Shown piece after piece: positions 34,669 through 42,697 of a DNA stretch of 64,000 nt (positions within the stretch are counted from its first letter, which is position 1; each line of letters begins with the position of its first letter). This stretch comes from Candidatus Saccharimonadota bacterium (lineage in GTDB: Bacteria > Patescibacteriota > Saccharimonadia > Saccharimonadales > Saccharimonadaceae). The position numbers and the translations under genes are program-made. A model generated the notes under the pieces. The model saw nothing but the letters and a program-made list of their open reading frames with translations, did not search any database and had not been told where the DNA came from. The DNA lies in the NCBI GenBank assembly GCA_017431725.1, contig JAFRKN010000010.1, positions 1 through 64,000 on the forward strand. The letters run 5' to 3'.

Positions 34669-34739
34669 AATGATTTTGGTACTATTAAATTAAGTATTTT
34701 TAGTTAGACATGCTTAATTTAATAATATCAAAATCATTT
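34668..34739. repeat. AT-rich palindrome after ftsK
   Basis: The 30-nt arms 34668-34697 and 34710-34739 pair at 27 positions around a 12-nt loop. It begins in the ftsK stop codon. It may act as a terminator, although the stem is AT-rich and no T-run follows. Confidence 0.7.
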
Positions 34740-34771
34740 CCATTTCAAAAAACTTATGCTACAATATCCTC

Positions 34772-36502
34772 ATGGGAAAACACAAAACGTTGGTCAAACC
34801 AAAACCATTAGCCCCCGCTTTTGTTTTTAGTCTTTTTAATCTTATTTTTGCTACTCACTCTGTCAGCGCCCTTACCTATTCTCAGGACGTTGGCACTAGC
34901 TTCACTTTTAGCCCCATGATTACTATTAGTGTTTCTGGAGATTTACTGATTAACAATCTGGCACCCGGTAGTTCTAGTGATAGTAATATTGTTACTATTA
35001 ATGTTGAATCGAATAATATTGTTGGTTATAGTGTTAACGCTACGGTGGGCGATAGCAACCAAGCCTACACTGATTTAAGAATAGATAGTAATAATGCCAA
35101 TAATGCTTTTTCTGCTTTAAGTTCTAATGTTGCTAGTTTGAGTGCTTTTAGCGATGATAAGTGGGGTTATAGCTATTCTAGTAATGGTGGAACTACTTGG
35201 GTTAGTGGTAACGTTGGCAGCACTAGCACTGGATATAATGGATTGCCGCTATATACTGGCACTGGTGTGCTGATTATTGACACTTCTTCAGCTGGAAGTT
35301 CGACTGTCCAGTTTAAGATTGGGGCGAGAGCTAGTACGGTGAGGAGTTCGGGAAACTATACTAATGTGATTAACTTTTTAACGACTTCTAAAATTCAGAC
35401 CACCGATTATACTTTCAGCTATTTGCCGAATGATGGAAACGGAGGCGCTGATGTTTCTAATATGCCAAGCCCTGCGACATTGAGTGGGACCATTACCGAT
35501 AATTTGAACCTTACGTTGTCTAATGCTGTGCCGACGAGAACTGATTATACTTTTGTGGGGTGGTGCGACGGGACGGTAACCACTACTAATTTTAACGATT
35601 CTTGTTCCGGAACGACTTATCAGCCGGGGGATAATTATTTGATTGCGAATGTTGGCAATAGTGTTACTTATTTGCTTTATGCGTTGTGGGAAAGCAATAC
35701 GAGATTTATTAATTTTGGGGTTTGTGATAATCGTAGCGATCAATTTGCTACTTCGTGCAGCGATCCGGATATGTATATAGCCGAAGAAAATATGACATGG
35801 GGCGATTGGATAGAGTCGGAATATAGTGATGCAGCAAGAGAGGAAAGTGATGATGGTGTTACTTATGAGATCGGCTATTATGATATAGATGATTTTTATC
35901 ATGACGTAGTGTATATTGAGGATCATTATGAGGATGGCAGTAGGTTGTTTAGCGACACGTATTATTTATATGTTCCGGGCAATAATTATTATGTGGGCTA
36001 TGTCCATGTTTCGGCTTCTGACTATATTGAGCCAAATGCGATTTATAATTTGCCAGCAGAGTGTCTCACTGGTGATCATCTAATCACTATGGGTGATGGT
36101 TCCTTGAAACGATTGGATGAGATAAAGTGTGGTGACTATGTGAGATCTTATGATTGGACCACGAATAAGCTAGTTCCAAAGAAAGTTATCTTCTCGGATG
36201 CCGATGAAGGGAAGACTCATGTAGAATATGATAAGTGGACTTTCGACGACGGAACAATTATCAAGACCGTCCATCGCCACGAATTTTACAACGCAGAGGC
36301 TAAGAGATTTAAATATATGGATGAATGGAAAATTGGTGAACATACTTACAAAGAAGATGGCACTAAACCGGCTTTAGTTGCGCACGAACTAGTGAAGAAG
36401 ACAGTGCGACATTACAAGATTACGCTTGAAGGTGGTACTAATTACTTTGCTAACGGCCTACTAACTGGTGATAGAAACAATCCAAAAGAAATAATTCTTT
36501 AG
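34772..36502 (+). CDS. secreted surface protein with Listeria-Bacteroides repeat and C-terminal Hint domain
   Basis: The product is 576 aa. A signal peptide (1-33, cut near VSA-LTY) is followed by a beta-rich Ser/Asn region (about 34-205). A Listeria-Bacteroides (InlB-B type) repeat lies at about 210-310 (YTFVGWCDG, TTYQPGDN, YLLYALW) and an acidic Tyr/Asp region at about 310-430. A Hint (hedgehog/intein) domain starts at Cys 431 (ECLTGDHLI) with HRHEF and NYFANGLLTG motifs. There is no C-terminal splice junction with a downstream extein, so self-cleavage rather than splicing is expected. Base use flips here: the plus strand becomes G-rich, unlike nearly all of the window, suggesting shuffling or transfer. 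Confidence 0.85.
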   Translation: MGKHKTLVKPKPLAPAFVFSLFNLIFATHSVSALTYSQDVGTSFTFSPMITISVSGDLLINNLAPGSSSDSNIVTINVESNNIVGYSVNATVGDSNQAYTDLRIDSNNANNAFSALSSNVASLSAFSDDKWGYSYSSNGGTTWVSGNVGSTSTGYNGLPLYTGTGVLIIDTSSAGSSTVQFKIGARASTVRSSGNYTNVINFLTTSKIQTTDYTFSYLPNDGNGGADVSNMPSPATLSGTITDNLNLTLSNAVPTRTDYTFVGWCDGTVTTTNFNDSCSGTTYQPGDNYLIANVGNSVTYLLYALWESNTRFINFGVCDNRSDQFATSCSDPDMYIAEENMTWGDWIESEYSDAAREESDDGVTYEIGYYDIDDFYHDVVYIEDHYEDGSRLFSDTYYLYVPGNNYYVGYVHVSASDYIEPNAIYNLPAECLTGDHLITMGDGSLKRLDEIKCGDYVRSYDWTTNKLVPKKVIFSDADEGKTHVEYDKWTFDDGTIIKTVHRHEFYNAEAKRFKYMDEWKIGEHTYKEDGTKPALVAHELVKKTVRHYKITLEGGTNYFANGLLTGDRNNPKEIIL

Positions 36503-36525
36503 AAAAAAATGGTACCTTTTTCGGC

Positions 36526-36888
36526 ATGCAAAGACCTAAAAAGAATTATCAGAAATGGATGGGCGTTAAAACTCGTATTAATAATTCTAGCAAAACCAGA
36601 AAAATCAATGAAGGCGATATTGTTTGGGCCGCAATAGGCGAAAACGTTGGTGTAGAAATAGATGGTAAAGGCGAGAAATATTCAAGACCAGTTATTCTCT
36701 TGAGAAAACATTCAAGCAGGTATTTTACTGGGGTTCCTTTAACTTTTCGGCCCCATAAAGGAAGTTGGTATTTTAGATTTAAATTTCGTGATAAAGAACA
36801 AGTTGCAATATTAGTGCAAACCAAATTAGTAGACACAGCTAGAGTTTATAGTCGAATGGGGAAACTTTCTCATAAAGATTTTCAATAG
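36526..36888 (+). CDS. MazF/PemK-like endoribonuclease toxin, solitary
   Basis: The product is 120 aa. It has EGDIVWAAIGENVGVEIDG, YSRPVILLRK, TGVPLTFRP and VAILVQTKLVDTARV, matching the PemK/MazF SH3-like fold in order. Family members cleave mRNA or tRNA. No MazE-like antitoxin gene is adjacent. It lies 23 nt after the Hint-protein gene in a different frame. A candidate small RNA is encoded on the opposite strand just downstream. Confidence 0.8.
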   Translation: MQRPKKNYQKWMGVKTRINNSSKTRKINEGDIVWAAIGENVGVEIDGKGEKYSRPVILLRKHSSRYFTGVPLTFRPHKGSWYFRFKFRDKEQVAILVQTKLVDTARVYSRMGKLSHKDFQ

Positions 36889-36910
36889 GTTTTTTATGAT
36901 TTTATTAAAA

Positions 36911-36978
36911 GAAAAAATATACCCTAGTTTTAAAACTAGGGGGCGACTAAGTGTCGAAAATCGTATCTTCCGATACGC
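36911..36978 (-). ncRNA. candidate small RNA (about 68 nt), opposite strand
   Basis: A minus-strand promoter (TTGACG, 17 bp, TAAAAT) would start transcription near 36978. The predicted RNA has hairpins CGTATC/GATACG and CGAC/GTCG, then a perfect 20-nt palindrome CCCTAGTTTTAAAACTAGGG (36922-36941) and a TATATTTTTT tail typical of termination. I do not recognise the family. Confidence 0.55.
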
Positions 36979-36984
36979 ACCACA

Positions 36985-37013
36985 ATTTTACCAAAAATTA
37001 ACAGGCCCGTCAA
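36985..37013 (-). promoter_or_regulatory. promoter of the candidate minus-strand small RNA
   Basis: On the minus strand TTGACG (37013-37008) and TAAAAT (36990-36985) are 17 bp apart, with TGG before the -10 as an extended element. Confidence 0.6.
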
Positions 37014-37052
37014 CATTTAAGCTAAATAATACTAGATATCATAAAATAAGTA

Positions 37053-37118
37053 TGGCATAATCGATTGATTGAGAGAGCGACCTACTGGCGGAATACAGAT
37101 GGGCCAAGCTCTCTTTTT
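37053..37118 (+). ncRNA. candidate tiny RNA or attenuator upstream of rpsF
   Basis: An extended -10 (TGGCATAAT, 37053-37061) would start transcription near 37068. The product of about 50 nt is one stem, GAGAGAGC/GCTCTCT, capping a loop that contains CTACTGGCGGAATACAG, followed by TTTTT. It ends just before the main rpsF promoter. It could be a small RNA, or the terminator of something starting further upstream. Confidence 0.45.
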
Positions 37119-37123
37119 ACCTC

Positions 37124-37152
37124 TTGCCAACCCCTTTAACCTATGCTATAAT
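37124..37152 (+). promoter_or_regulatory. rpsF operon promoter
   Basis: TTGCCA (37124-37129) and TATAAT (37147-37152) are 17 bp apart, with TGC before the -10 as an extended element. It gives a leader of about 70 nt containing the S6:S18 motif. Confidence 0.75.
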
Positions 37153-37170
37153 TACTCTAATATTAGCTCA

Positions 37171-37212
37171 GCAAACGAGCCAACTCCCACGAAAAGGAAG
37201 AGCCGCGTTTGC
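37171..37212 (+). promoter_or_regulatory. S6:S18-binding leader motif (ribosomal autoregulation)
   Basis: GCAAACG (37171-37177) pairs with CGTTTGC (37206-37212), with an unpaired CCG (37203-37205) on the 3' side and an internal loop, upstream of rpsF. The known S6:S18 mRNA motif has exactly a stem with a conserved CCG mimicking 16S rRNA, and feedback-regulates rpsF operons. Assigned by position and the CCG feature. Confidence 0.7.
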
Positions 37213-37230
37213 TTTAACCAAAGGAGTTTT

Positions 37231-37578
37231 ATGAAAGACTATGAACTCACGGTCCTCTTTCATCCCGACCTCGAGATGAATTTAGACCCCGCCCTCGATA
37301 AGGTGAAAAAAATTATCGAAACTAACGGCGGCAAAATTACCAAAGAAGAAAACGATGGCAAAAAACGCCTCGCTTACAAAATTGGCAGTCAAGATTTTGC
37401 CGTTTATTACTATTTTGACGTTGCTTTGTCCAGCGAAGCTCCGCTCAAGATTTCGTCCACTCTAAACATCACCGACGAAGTCTTGCGTTACTTGCTTGTT
37501 CGTACCGATACCCATCGGGCCAAAGCTCTAGCTCGTCAAAAAGCCGACGAAAAAACTAATGAGGAAAAAGGAGAATAA
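37231..37578 (+). CDS. rpsF: 30S ribosomal protein bS6
   Basis: The product is 115 aa: MKDYELTVLFHPDLEMN, then GKKRLAYKI and the C-terminal RYLLVRTDTHRAKALA. ATG 37231 is used because an AAAGGAG site lies 8 nt upstream and longer frames overlap the leader motif and promoter. It is followed 2 nt later by ssb. Confidence 0.95.
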   Translation: MKDYELTVLFHPDLEMNLDPALDKVKKIIETNGGKITKEENDGKKRLAYKIGSQDFAVYYYFDVALSSEAPLKISSTLNITDEVLRYLLVRTDTHRAKALARQKADEKTNEEKGE

Positions 37579-37580
37579 TC

Positions 37581-38036
37581 ATGCGTGGATTTAGCAAAGC
37601 CATTATCACCGGCAACCTAACTCGCGACCCAGAACTCCGCACCACCCCAAATGGTGCCAGCGTTTGTAGTTTCTCGGTTGCTGTTAATCGTGTTTATCGC
37701 GACTCAAACGGAGAACAAAAAGAAGACGTTTCCTTTATTGATTGTTCCGCTTGGGGCAAACTCGGCGAAATGATCAACCAATATGCCAAAAAAGGCTCTG
37801 GCGTCCTCGTTTCTGGCCGTCTCGACCAACGTAGTTGGGAAGACAAAACCGACGGCAAAAAACGCTCCCGCGTCGAAATTGTCGTCGAAGATTTTAATTT
37901 CACTGGTAGCGCCCGTAGCGACAATAGCAGTTCCGCTTCAGGCAATTTTAACGCTGGCGACTCCACTGAGCCAGCCGCCGACATCCCCGACGATATCCCC
38001 GATGAAGAAATTGATTTGAGCGATGTCCCATTTTAA
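37581..38036 (+). CDS. ssb: single-stranded DNA-binding protein
   Basis: The product is 151 aa. An OB fold lies at about 1-108 (KAIITGNLTRDPELRTTPNG, FIDCSAWGKLGEMI, VSGRLDQRSWEDKDG-like). A disordered Ser/Asp linker ends in the acidic tip DLSDVPF that recruits repair and replication proteins. It sits in the usual rpsF-ssb-rpsR order. Confidence 0.96.
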   Translation: MRGFSKAIITGNLTRDPELRTTPNGASVCSFSVAVNRVYRDSNGEQKEDVSFIDCSAWGKLGEMINQYAKKGSGVLVSGRLDQRSWEDKTDGKKRSRVEIVVEDFNFTGSARSDNSSSASGNFNAGDSTEPAADIPDDIPDEEIDLSDVPF

Positions 38037-38062
38037 CATCTTAAAAGCGAAGGAGAATTTAT

Positions 38063-38257
38063 ATGAAAAAACTTAAAAGCGATCCGAATCTCTATTTCGA
38101 CTATCGCGACATCAAAACCCTCCAGCGGTATCTCGATAGCTATGGTCGGATTGAGCCAATTGCCAAAACTGGCCTTTCTGCCAAACAACAGCGCGACCTT
38201 GCCGTTGCTGTGAAGCGTGCTCGTCATTTGGCACTTTTACCATTTGTTGCTAACTAA
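38063..38257 (+). CDS. rpsR: 30S ribosomal protein bS18
   Basis: The product is 64 aa: [47 protein letters not shown]. It forms a heterodimer with S6. No rplI (bL9) follows, unlike the usual order; the next gene is efp. AAGGAG site upstream. Confidence 0.96.
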   Translation: MKKLKSDPNLYFDYRDIKTLQRYLDSYGRIEPIAKTGLSAKQQRDLAVAVKRARHLALLPFVAN

Positions 38258-38266
38258 AGGAGAAAT

Positions 38267-38827
38267 ATGTACGGACCAACAGATCTAAAGAAAAATACCC
38301 TCATTACTTTAGACGGCCAGCCGTATAAAGTGGTGGAATATTCTCAAAAAGTCATGGGGCGTGGTGGCTCTATTGTTAATGTAAAAGTCAAAAACTTAAT
38401 TACTGGCGCATTGCTCCCCAAAACTTTCAAAGGCCAAGAAAAAATCGAGCCCGCCGAAGTCACCACCAGAAAAGTCCAATATCTCTACAAAGACGACGCC
38501 AAGTTTTATTTTATGGACCCAGAAACTTTTGAGCAATATGAGCTTAACGCTGACATGGTCGGCGACTCTCAAGATTTTATGAAAGATGGTGATGAAATGG
38601 AAATTCAGTTTTATAATGGCACTCCCATCAATCTTCAACTTCCTAAAAATCTTTGGCTCCAGGTTACCTATACCGAAAATGCTGTCAAAGGCGACACTTC
38701 AACCTCGGTCATGAAAGACGCAACCCTAGAAACTGGTGTAGCCATCAAAGTTCCCGCCTTTATTAAAGAAGGCGACGTTATCTCAGTCGACACGGATACC
38801 TATGCCTATCGCGAACGCAAAAAATAG
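38267..38827 (+). CDS. efp: translation elongation factor P
   Basis: The product is 186 aa with the three beta-barrel domains of EF-P. The tip of domain I reads MGRGGS, placing Arg 32 where E. coli has Lys 34. EF-P relieves stalling at polyproline; tip residues are normally modified (lysylation, hypusination or rhamnosylation). Overlaps the next gene by 26 nt. Confidence 0.94.
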   Translation: MYGPTDLKKNTLITLDGQPYKVVEYSQKVMGRGGSIVNVKVKNLITGALLPKTFKGQEKIEPAEVTTRKVQYLYKDDAKFYFMDPETFEQYELNADMVGDSQDFMKDGDEMEIQFYNGTPINLQLPKNLWLQVTYTENAVKGDTSTSVMKDATLETGVAIKVPAFIKEGDVISVDTDTYAYRERKK

Positions 38828-39386
38828 AGGATATTTCAAAATTGAAGGTGCCTCCTGTGCCTTCGATTTTGATTTTCGCAATAAAGTCGTTTTAGACATT
38901 GGTTCCTCAACCGGCGGATTTACTGAATATGCCTTAGAAAAAGGTGCCAAAAAGGTTATTGCCATCGAAAAGGGCACCAACCAAATGAAAGCACCCCTCC
39001 GTTATGACCCCAGAATCGACCTCCACGAAAAAACCGACATCTTCAGCGTGAGAACAAAAGAGTCAGCTTCTGAGGGGCATTCGCCAGATGTCATTCTAGC
39101 CGACGTCTCGTTTCTATCTCTAAAAAAGATTCTAAAACATGCAAAAGAGCATTTAGCTCATCAAAATACTGATTTTCTTGTGATGCTAAAGCCTCAATTC
39201 GAAGCCAGCTCAAACCAGCTCACAAATGGCGTCGTCAAAAACGAAACCATCCGCCGCAATATTATCAAAAATTTCGAATCTTGGCTCAAAACCAACCACT
39301 TCGTCATCGTCAAAAAACGTGATAACGAACTCAAAGGCAAAACCGGCAACACCGAAAGATTCTATTGGCTAAAATTAGAGAACTAG
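38802..39386 (+). CDS. TlyA/FtsJ-like rRNA methyltransferase without S4 domain
   Basis: The product is 194 aa. The SAM motif is VVLDIGSSTGGFTEYALEKGA. Other TlyA motifs are DVILADVSFLSL, LVMLKPQFEAS and GNTERFYWLK. TlyA methylates rRNA 2'-OH groups in mycobacteria; here the N-terminal S4 RNA-binding domain is missing. The start lies inside the end of efp, so translation is coupled. Confidence 0.82.
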   Translation: MPIANAKNRGYFKIEGASCAFDFDFRNKVVLDIGSSTGGFTEYALEKGAKKVIAIEKGTNQMKAPLRYDPRIDLHEKTDIFSVRTKESASEGHSPDVILADVSFLSLKKILKHAKEHLAHQNTDFLVMLKPQFEASSNQLTNGVVKNETIRRNIIKNFESWLKTNHFVIVKKRDNELKGKTGNTERFYWLKLEN

Positions 39387-39406
39387 AGAATCTACTTTAC
39401 ATTTCT

Positions 39407-39517
39407 AGCACTCAAATGTTTATTTGTGGGGGCATCCGCAGTTGCTGCGAGGACGCAGCGAGGAGCCCCGTGAAGACGGGCGCGACGAGCGTCCCCACAA
39501 ATAAACATTTGAGTGCT
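39407..39517 (+). repeat. intergenic palindromic element with perfect 25-nt arms
   Basis: The arms are 39407-39431 and 39493-39517 (25 of 25 pair; left arm begins AGCACTCAAATG). The core 39432-39492 carries GCAGTTGCTGC and CCCCGTGAAGACGGGCGC, the family hairpin. It occupies the tlyA-pilM gap. Confidence 0.9.
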
Positions 39518-39574
39518 TGCATTATTAAAGCTTGGCGCACAGTCATCACGAATAAAAACTACCTTATGTTTTCT

Positions 39575-39605
39575 AACACTTAAATATTTATTTGTGGGGG
39601 CATCC
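39575..39605 (+). repeat. degenerate extra copy of the left arm of the 39407 element
   Basis: AACACTTAAATATTTATTTG plus TGGGGGCATCC matches the left arm and the first core bases at 39408-39437, in the same orientation. Similarity also extends about 15 nt upstream. The rest of the core and the right arm are missing. Confidence 0.75.
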
Positions 39606-39653
39606 ATCAATTTTTTTCTTGCTTTTTATTTCGATAATGCTTATAATATTGAT

Positions 39654-40700
39654 ATGAACTTATTGCATGGCGTGGGCGATTTCTTCTCCCTAGACATAGG
39701 AACGAATTCGATGCGAATTGTGCAACTTTCTGGTAGCAGCCAACACGGCTGGACTCTCCAGAAGTATGCCTATGTCCCTATTGACCAAAGATTAGCACAG
39801 GATTCATCCGATCTCGGTAAAAAACGGCTCGGCGAAGCTATTTTGGGTGCTGTCAACCAAGCTGGCATCAAAACCAAAAACATTGCACTTGGTCTCCCTG
39901 CCGGCAAAACTTTTACTTCTATTGTCGAAACCGAAACTTTGCCCGAAAAAGAACTCAAAAAATCTTTCAAATACGAAATCGACAAATATGTTCCGATGGC
40001 CATGAGTGATGCCAAAGCCGATTATGTTGTGCTAGGGCTTAGCCCCAACGATCCTGCCAAAACCGAAATCCTCGTTTCTTCCGTTGCCAAAGATTATGCC
40101 GAATCCACTATGGAAATGATCGAAAAAACCGGGCTAAATATCGTTGCAATGGAACCCGAGCCGCTTGCTATGGCGCGCTCGCTCAGTATACCAGGCGCTA
40201 TCGATGCTACCATGATCGTGGATTTTGGCGAAAAATCCACCGATCTTGTGATTACCTACAAAGGCCAACCTCGCTTAGTCCGTTCTATTCCGGGTGGTTT
40301 TGGTGTGCTCACCAAAGCTGTTGCCAGTGGCTTGAATGTTCGCGAAGATCAAGCCTATCAATTTATTCTTAAATTCGGTCTCGACGAAAATCAAGTCGAA
40401 GGCCAAGTTTTCAAAATCTTAAACAGTCATCTTGATAATTTTGCTTCTGAACTTGCCAAATCCGTGCGCTTCTTCCAAACTAAATATATTAATGGTAAAA
40501 TCGGTGGTATTGTTCTTTCTGGTTATGCTAGCATGATTCCTCTTTTTGCCGAATATATCGAAGCCAAAACCAATATCCCCACCATGAAAGGCAATCCTTG
40601 GCAATTTGTACGCACCACCGAAGACCAGCAACGTGCTCTTATGAATGTCGCTAGCGAGTTTGCCGTCGCTATTGGTTTGTCAGAAAGGAGTAATGACTAA
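39654..40700 (+). CDS. pilM: type IV pilus assembly protein PilM
   Basis: The product is 348 aa of actin-like fold: FSLDIGTNSMRIVQL (phosphate 1), TMIVDFGEKSTDLVI (phosphate 2), IVLSGYASMIP. PilM forms the cytoplasmic ring that binds the PilN tail. ATG 39654 is chosen because the TATAAT at 39642-39647 ends 6 nt before it. First gene of the rightward pilMNO-X-B-T-C operon. Confidence 0.9.
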   Translation: MNLLHGVGDFFSLDIGTNSMRIVQLSGSSQHGWTLQKYAYVPIDQRLAQDSSDLGKKRLGEAILGAVNQAGIKTKNIALGLPAGKTFTSIVETETLPEKELKKSFKYEIDKYVPMAMSDAKADYVVLGLSPNDPAKTEILVSSVAKDYAESTMEMIEKTGLNIVAMEPEPLAMARSLSIPGAIDATMIVDFGEKSTDLVITYKGQPRLVRSIPGGFGVLTKAVASGLNVREDQAYQFILKFGLDENQVEGQVFKILNSHLDNFASELAKSVRFFQTKYINGKIGGIVLSGYASMIPLFAEYIEAKTNIPTMKGNPWQFVRTTEDQQRALMNVASEFAVAIGLSERSND

Positions 40701-41821
40701 TGTCACGCGAAATCAATCTTGTCCCCGACATCAAAGACGAAATGATCAGAACCCTCAAGCTTAGAAATTTTATTTTCTTTCTCTGCATCATCGTCGCTTC
40801 TGCTAGCGCCGGTCTCACTTTTCTCGTTGGTCTAGTCATGGGCGGCCAGCAACTTGCTCTCACCAGCAAACAAAATACTCTAGAAAATCTTTCTGCTAAA
40901 CTTAATTCCTACAGCGATCTCAACGATTTTCTCACCATCAAAGACCAACTTGGCAGTCTTTCCACTCTTGCCAACAACAAACAGGTTTTATCTCGCACCT
41001 TCAATACTTTATCTGCGCTTCTCCCCACTGGTGCCGACACCATCACCATTTCAGAATTAAACGTTAACCTTTCCGAAAATCAACCGACTTTCAGTTTTGA
41101 TGCTCAAGCCAACGCCGGCAAAGAACCTTTCATTGATTACAACGTTCTCGACGCCTTCAAAAAAAGTATGCAATTCATGCGCTATGATTATGGCAAATAT
41201 GTCGACAAAAACGGTTCCACCATCCCAGCTTACTGTATTATCGAATCTGGCAATGATGGCAACACTTTTTCTGACCCCTCAAATGGCATCTACGCATTTT
41301 GGACCATAGAAGGCGAAGGTTGTGCTCCTGCGGAGGGCTCGGACACTTATTCCACCGAAGATTACAACGGCACCAAAGTTGTTCGTATTTGGCGCACCCC
41401 TCAATTTAACGATTGGTATAACCAATCTTATATGACTCTAGATGGAACCATTTCCAATATTGAACATTTTGAAAGCTCCTGTACCACTTACAAAGGTGAC
41501 ACCAGCCAAGGCAGTATCAACCCCAAATGGACCGAAACCAATGAAAATTGCAAACTTGTCCCAGGTGGCACTGATGGTATTAGGATTTCTGATTCTTCCA
41601 ATGGTCGGGGCGCTTCCGACGAGTTAGTTCTGCGCTTCTCGGCTATTATTTCACTTTCCCCCGAAGTATACAAATTTTCCAATACCCACATGCTCGCCAT
41701 CGCTCCATCTGGACGACGTAACGTCACCGATTCTTATGTCCAAATCCAAGCCATGTTTGGTGAGCGTGCTGCAGACTGCGAAGAAGGCGACACCGCCTGT
41801 AAGACGAATGGAGGAGAATAA
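40700..41821 (+). CDS. pilN: PilN-like pilus alignment protein with large insertion
   Basis: The product is 373 aa. It starts MSREINLVPD, the conserved PilN cytoplasmic tail that docks in PilM. One transmembrane helix lies at about 24-48, then a coiled region and an alignment-domain fold. PilN is usually about 200 aa; here about 150 extra residues (about 150-310) with four cysteines lie inside the extracytoplasmic part. Its start overlaps the pilM stop by 1 nt. Confidence 0.8.
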   Translation: MSREINLVPDIKDEMIRTLKLRNFIFFLCIIVASASAGLTFLVGLVMGGQQLALTSKQNTLENLSAKLNSYSDLNDFLTIKDQLGSLSTLANNKQVLSRTFNTLSALLPTGADTITISELNVNLSENQPTFSFDAQANAGKEPFIDYNVLDAFKKSMQFMRYDYGKYVDKNGSTIPAYCIIESGNDGNTFSDPSNGIYAFWTIEGEGCAPAEGSDTYSTEDYNGTKVVRIWRTPQFNDWYNQSYMTLDGTISNIEHFESSCTTYKGDTSQGSINPKWTETNENCKLVPGGTDGIRISDSSNGRGASDELVLRFSAIISLSPEVYKFSNTHMLAIAPSGRRNVTDSYVQIQAMFGERAADCEEGDTACKTNGGE

Positions 41822-41824
41822 AAA

Positions 41825-42694
41825 ATGGCCAAAGAAATTGCAATAGGGAAAAGAGCAAAAATCTCCGAAGCCCAACAATATATGCTACTTTCGGTTTTAG
41901 GCGCCGCAATTTTTCTCGGTATCGCCATCTCTCTCATTTCACATTTTGTCCAACAAATTTCTTTTAACACTAAAGTTATCATGGAAGAAGAAAAAGCCAT
42001 TGTTGCTTATTCCAACGTCATCAAATCAACTGGCATCTGCAAAAGCCCAAGAGGCACTATTTATTCCGATGACGAACTCAAAAAATGTGATCCAGATGCT
42101 ATTGAAGTTTCCGAAATACCTGGAACTCTGCGCGCCAACATTTTAGAAAAATTAGCTTCAAACGAAGCGCTCAACTCTGTCCCCAAAGAAGATGATTCTA
42201 ATTGTATTAATCCAGAAACCAAAAAGAATTTCACCTACAAAGAGCTCAACAAAATTTATCAGGATGCCGACAGCGCTAATGAATTAAAATCCGCTAGTCA
42301 ACTCATCAAAAGTTGTTCTGCTCTTCGCGTCATCCCAGATGCTCTTCCAGCCTTCAAAAACGAAGAAGCCCTTCTTGCTAGCTTAAATAAATTATTCATT
42401 GTTTCTGGTTGGGAACCCGAATCACTTAGCCCTAGCGGCTCGTCTTCTTCACCGTCAAGTAGCAGCAGTCTTAATACCATTTCCGTCCGTCTTTCAGTTG
42501 AGGCCAGTAGCTCCACCACCATGACCGTTCTTCATAACATCGAACGTTCAATTCGCGAATTTAATATCGAACGCGCCAGTATCGAATGGGGCGGAGATAA
42601 TTCTCTCATCCTCCAAGCCCAAGCCACTGCCTATTATACCAATGAAGCTTCCATCACCGAAACTAACAAAACTATAAGCCCGGAGGGAAAATAA
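41825..42694 (+). CDS. pilO: PilO-like pilus alignment protein
   Basis: The product is 289 aa. A short cytoplasmic start leads to a transmembrane helix (about 18-42) and a coiled coil, then a cysteine-containing middle, a Ser-rich linker (about 198-215, PSGSSSSPSSSSS) and a ferredoxin-like C-terminal region (TISVRLSVEASS.. TVLHNIERSIREF). Assigned mainly by position after pilN and by topology; sequence similarity to PilO is weak. Confidence 0.65.
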   Translation: MAKEIAIGKRAKISEAQQYMLLSVLGAAIFLGIAISLISHFVQQISFNTKVIMEEEKAIVAYSNVIKSTGICKSPRGTIYSDDELKKCDPDAIEVSEIPGTLRANILEKLASNEALNSVPKEDDSNCINPETKKNFTYKELNKIYQDADSANELKSASQLIKSCSALRVIPDALPAFKNEEALLASLNKLFIVSGWEPESLSPSGSSSSPSSSSSLNTISVRLSVEASSSTTMTVLHNIERSIREFNIERASIEWGGDNSLILQAQATAYYTNEASITETNKTISPEGK

Positions 42695-42697
42695 TCT

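Noticed and set aside
36062-36502. Hint domain as a splicing intein
   Set aside because: It is C-terminal with no following extein and lacks the usual terminal His-Asn plus Cys/Ser/Thr junction.
34772-36888. Hint protein and MazF-like toxin as one protein split by a frameshift
   Set aside because: The first gene ends normally after the Hint domain, 23 non-coding bases follow, and the MazF-like frame has its own start and a complete domain.
36922-36941. Terminator of the MazF-like gene on the plus strand
   Set aside because: The T-run is only on the minus-strand side; the plus strand continues GGGCGACTAAG, so it fits a minus-strand RNA instead.
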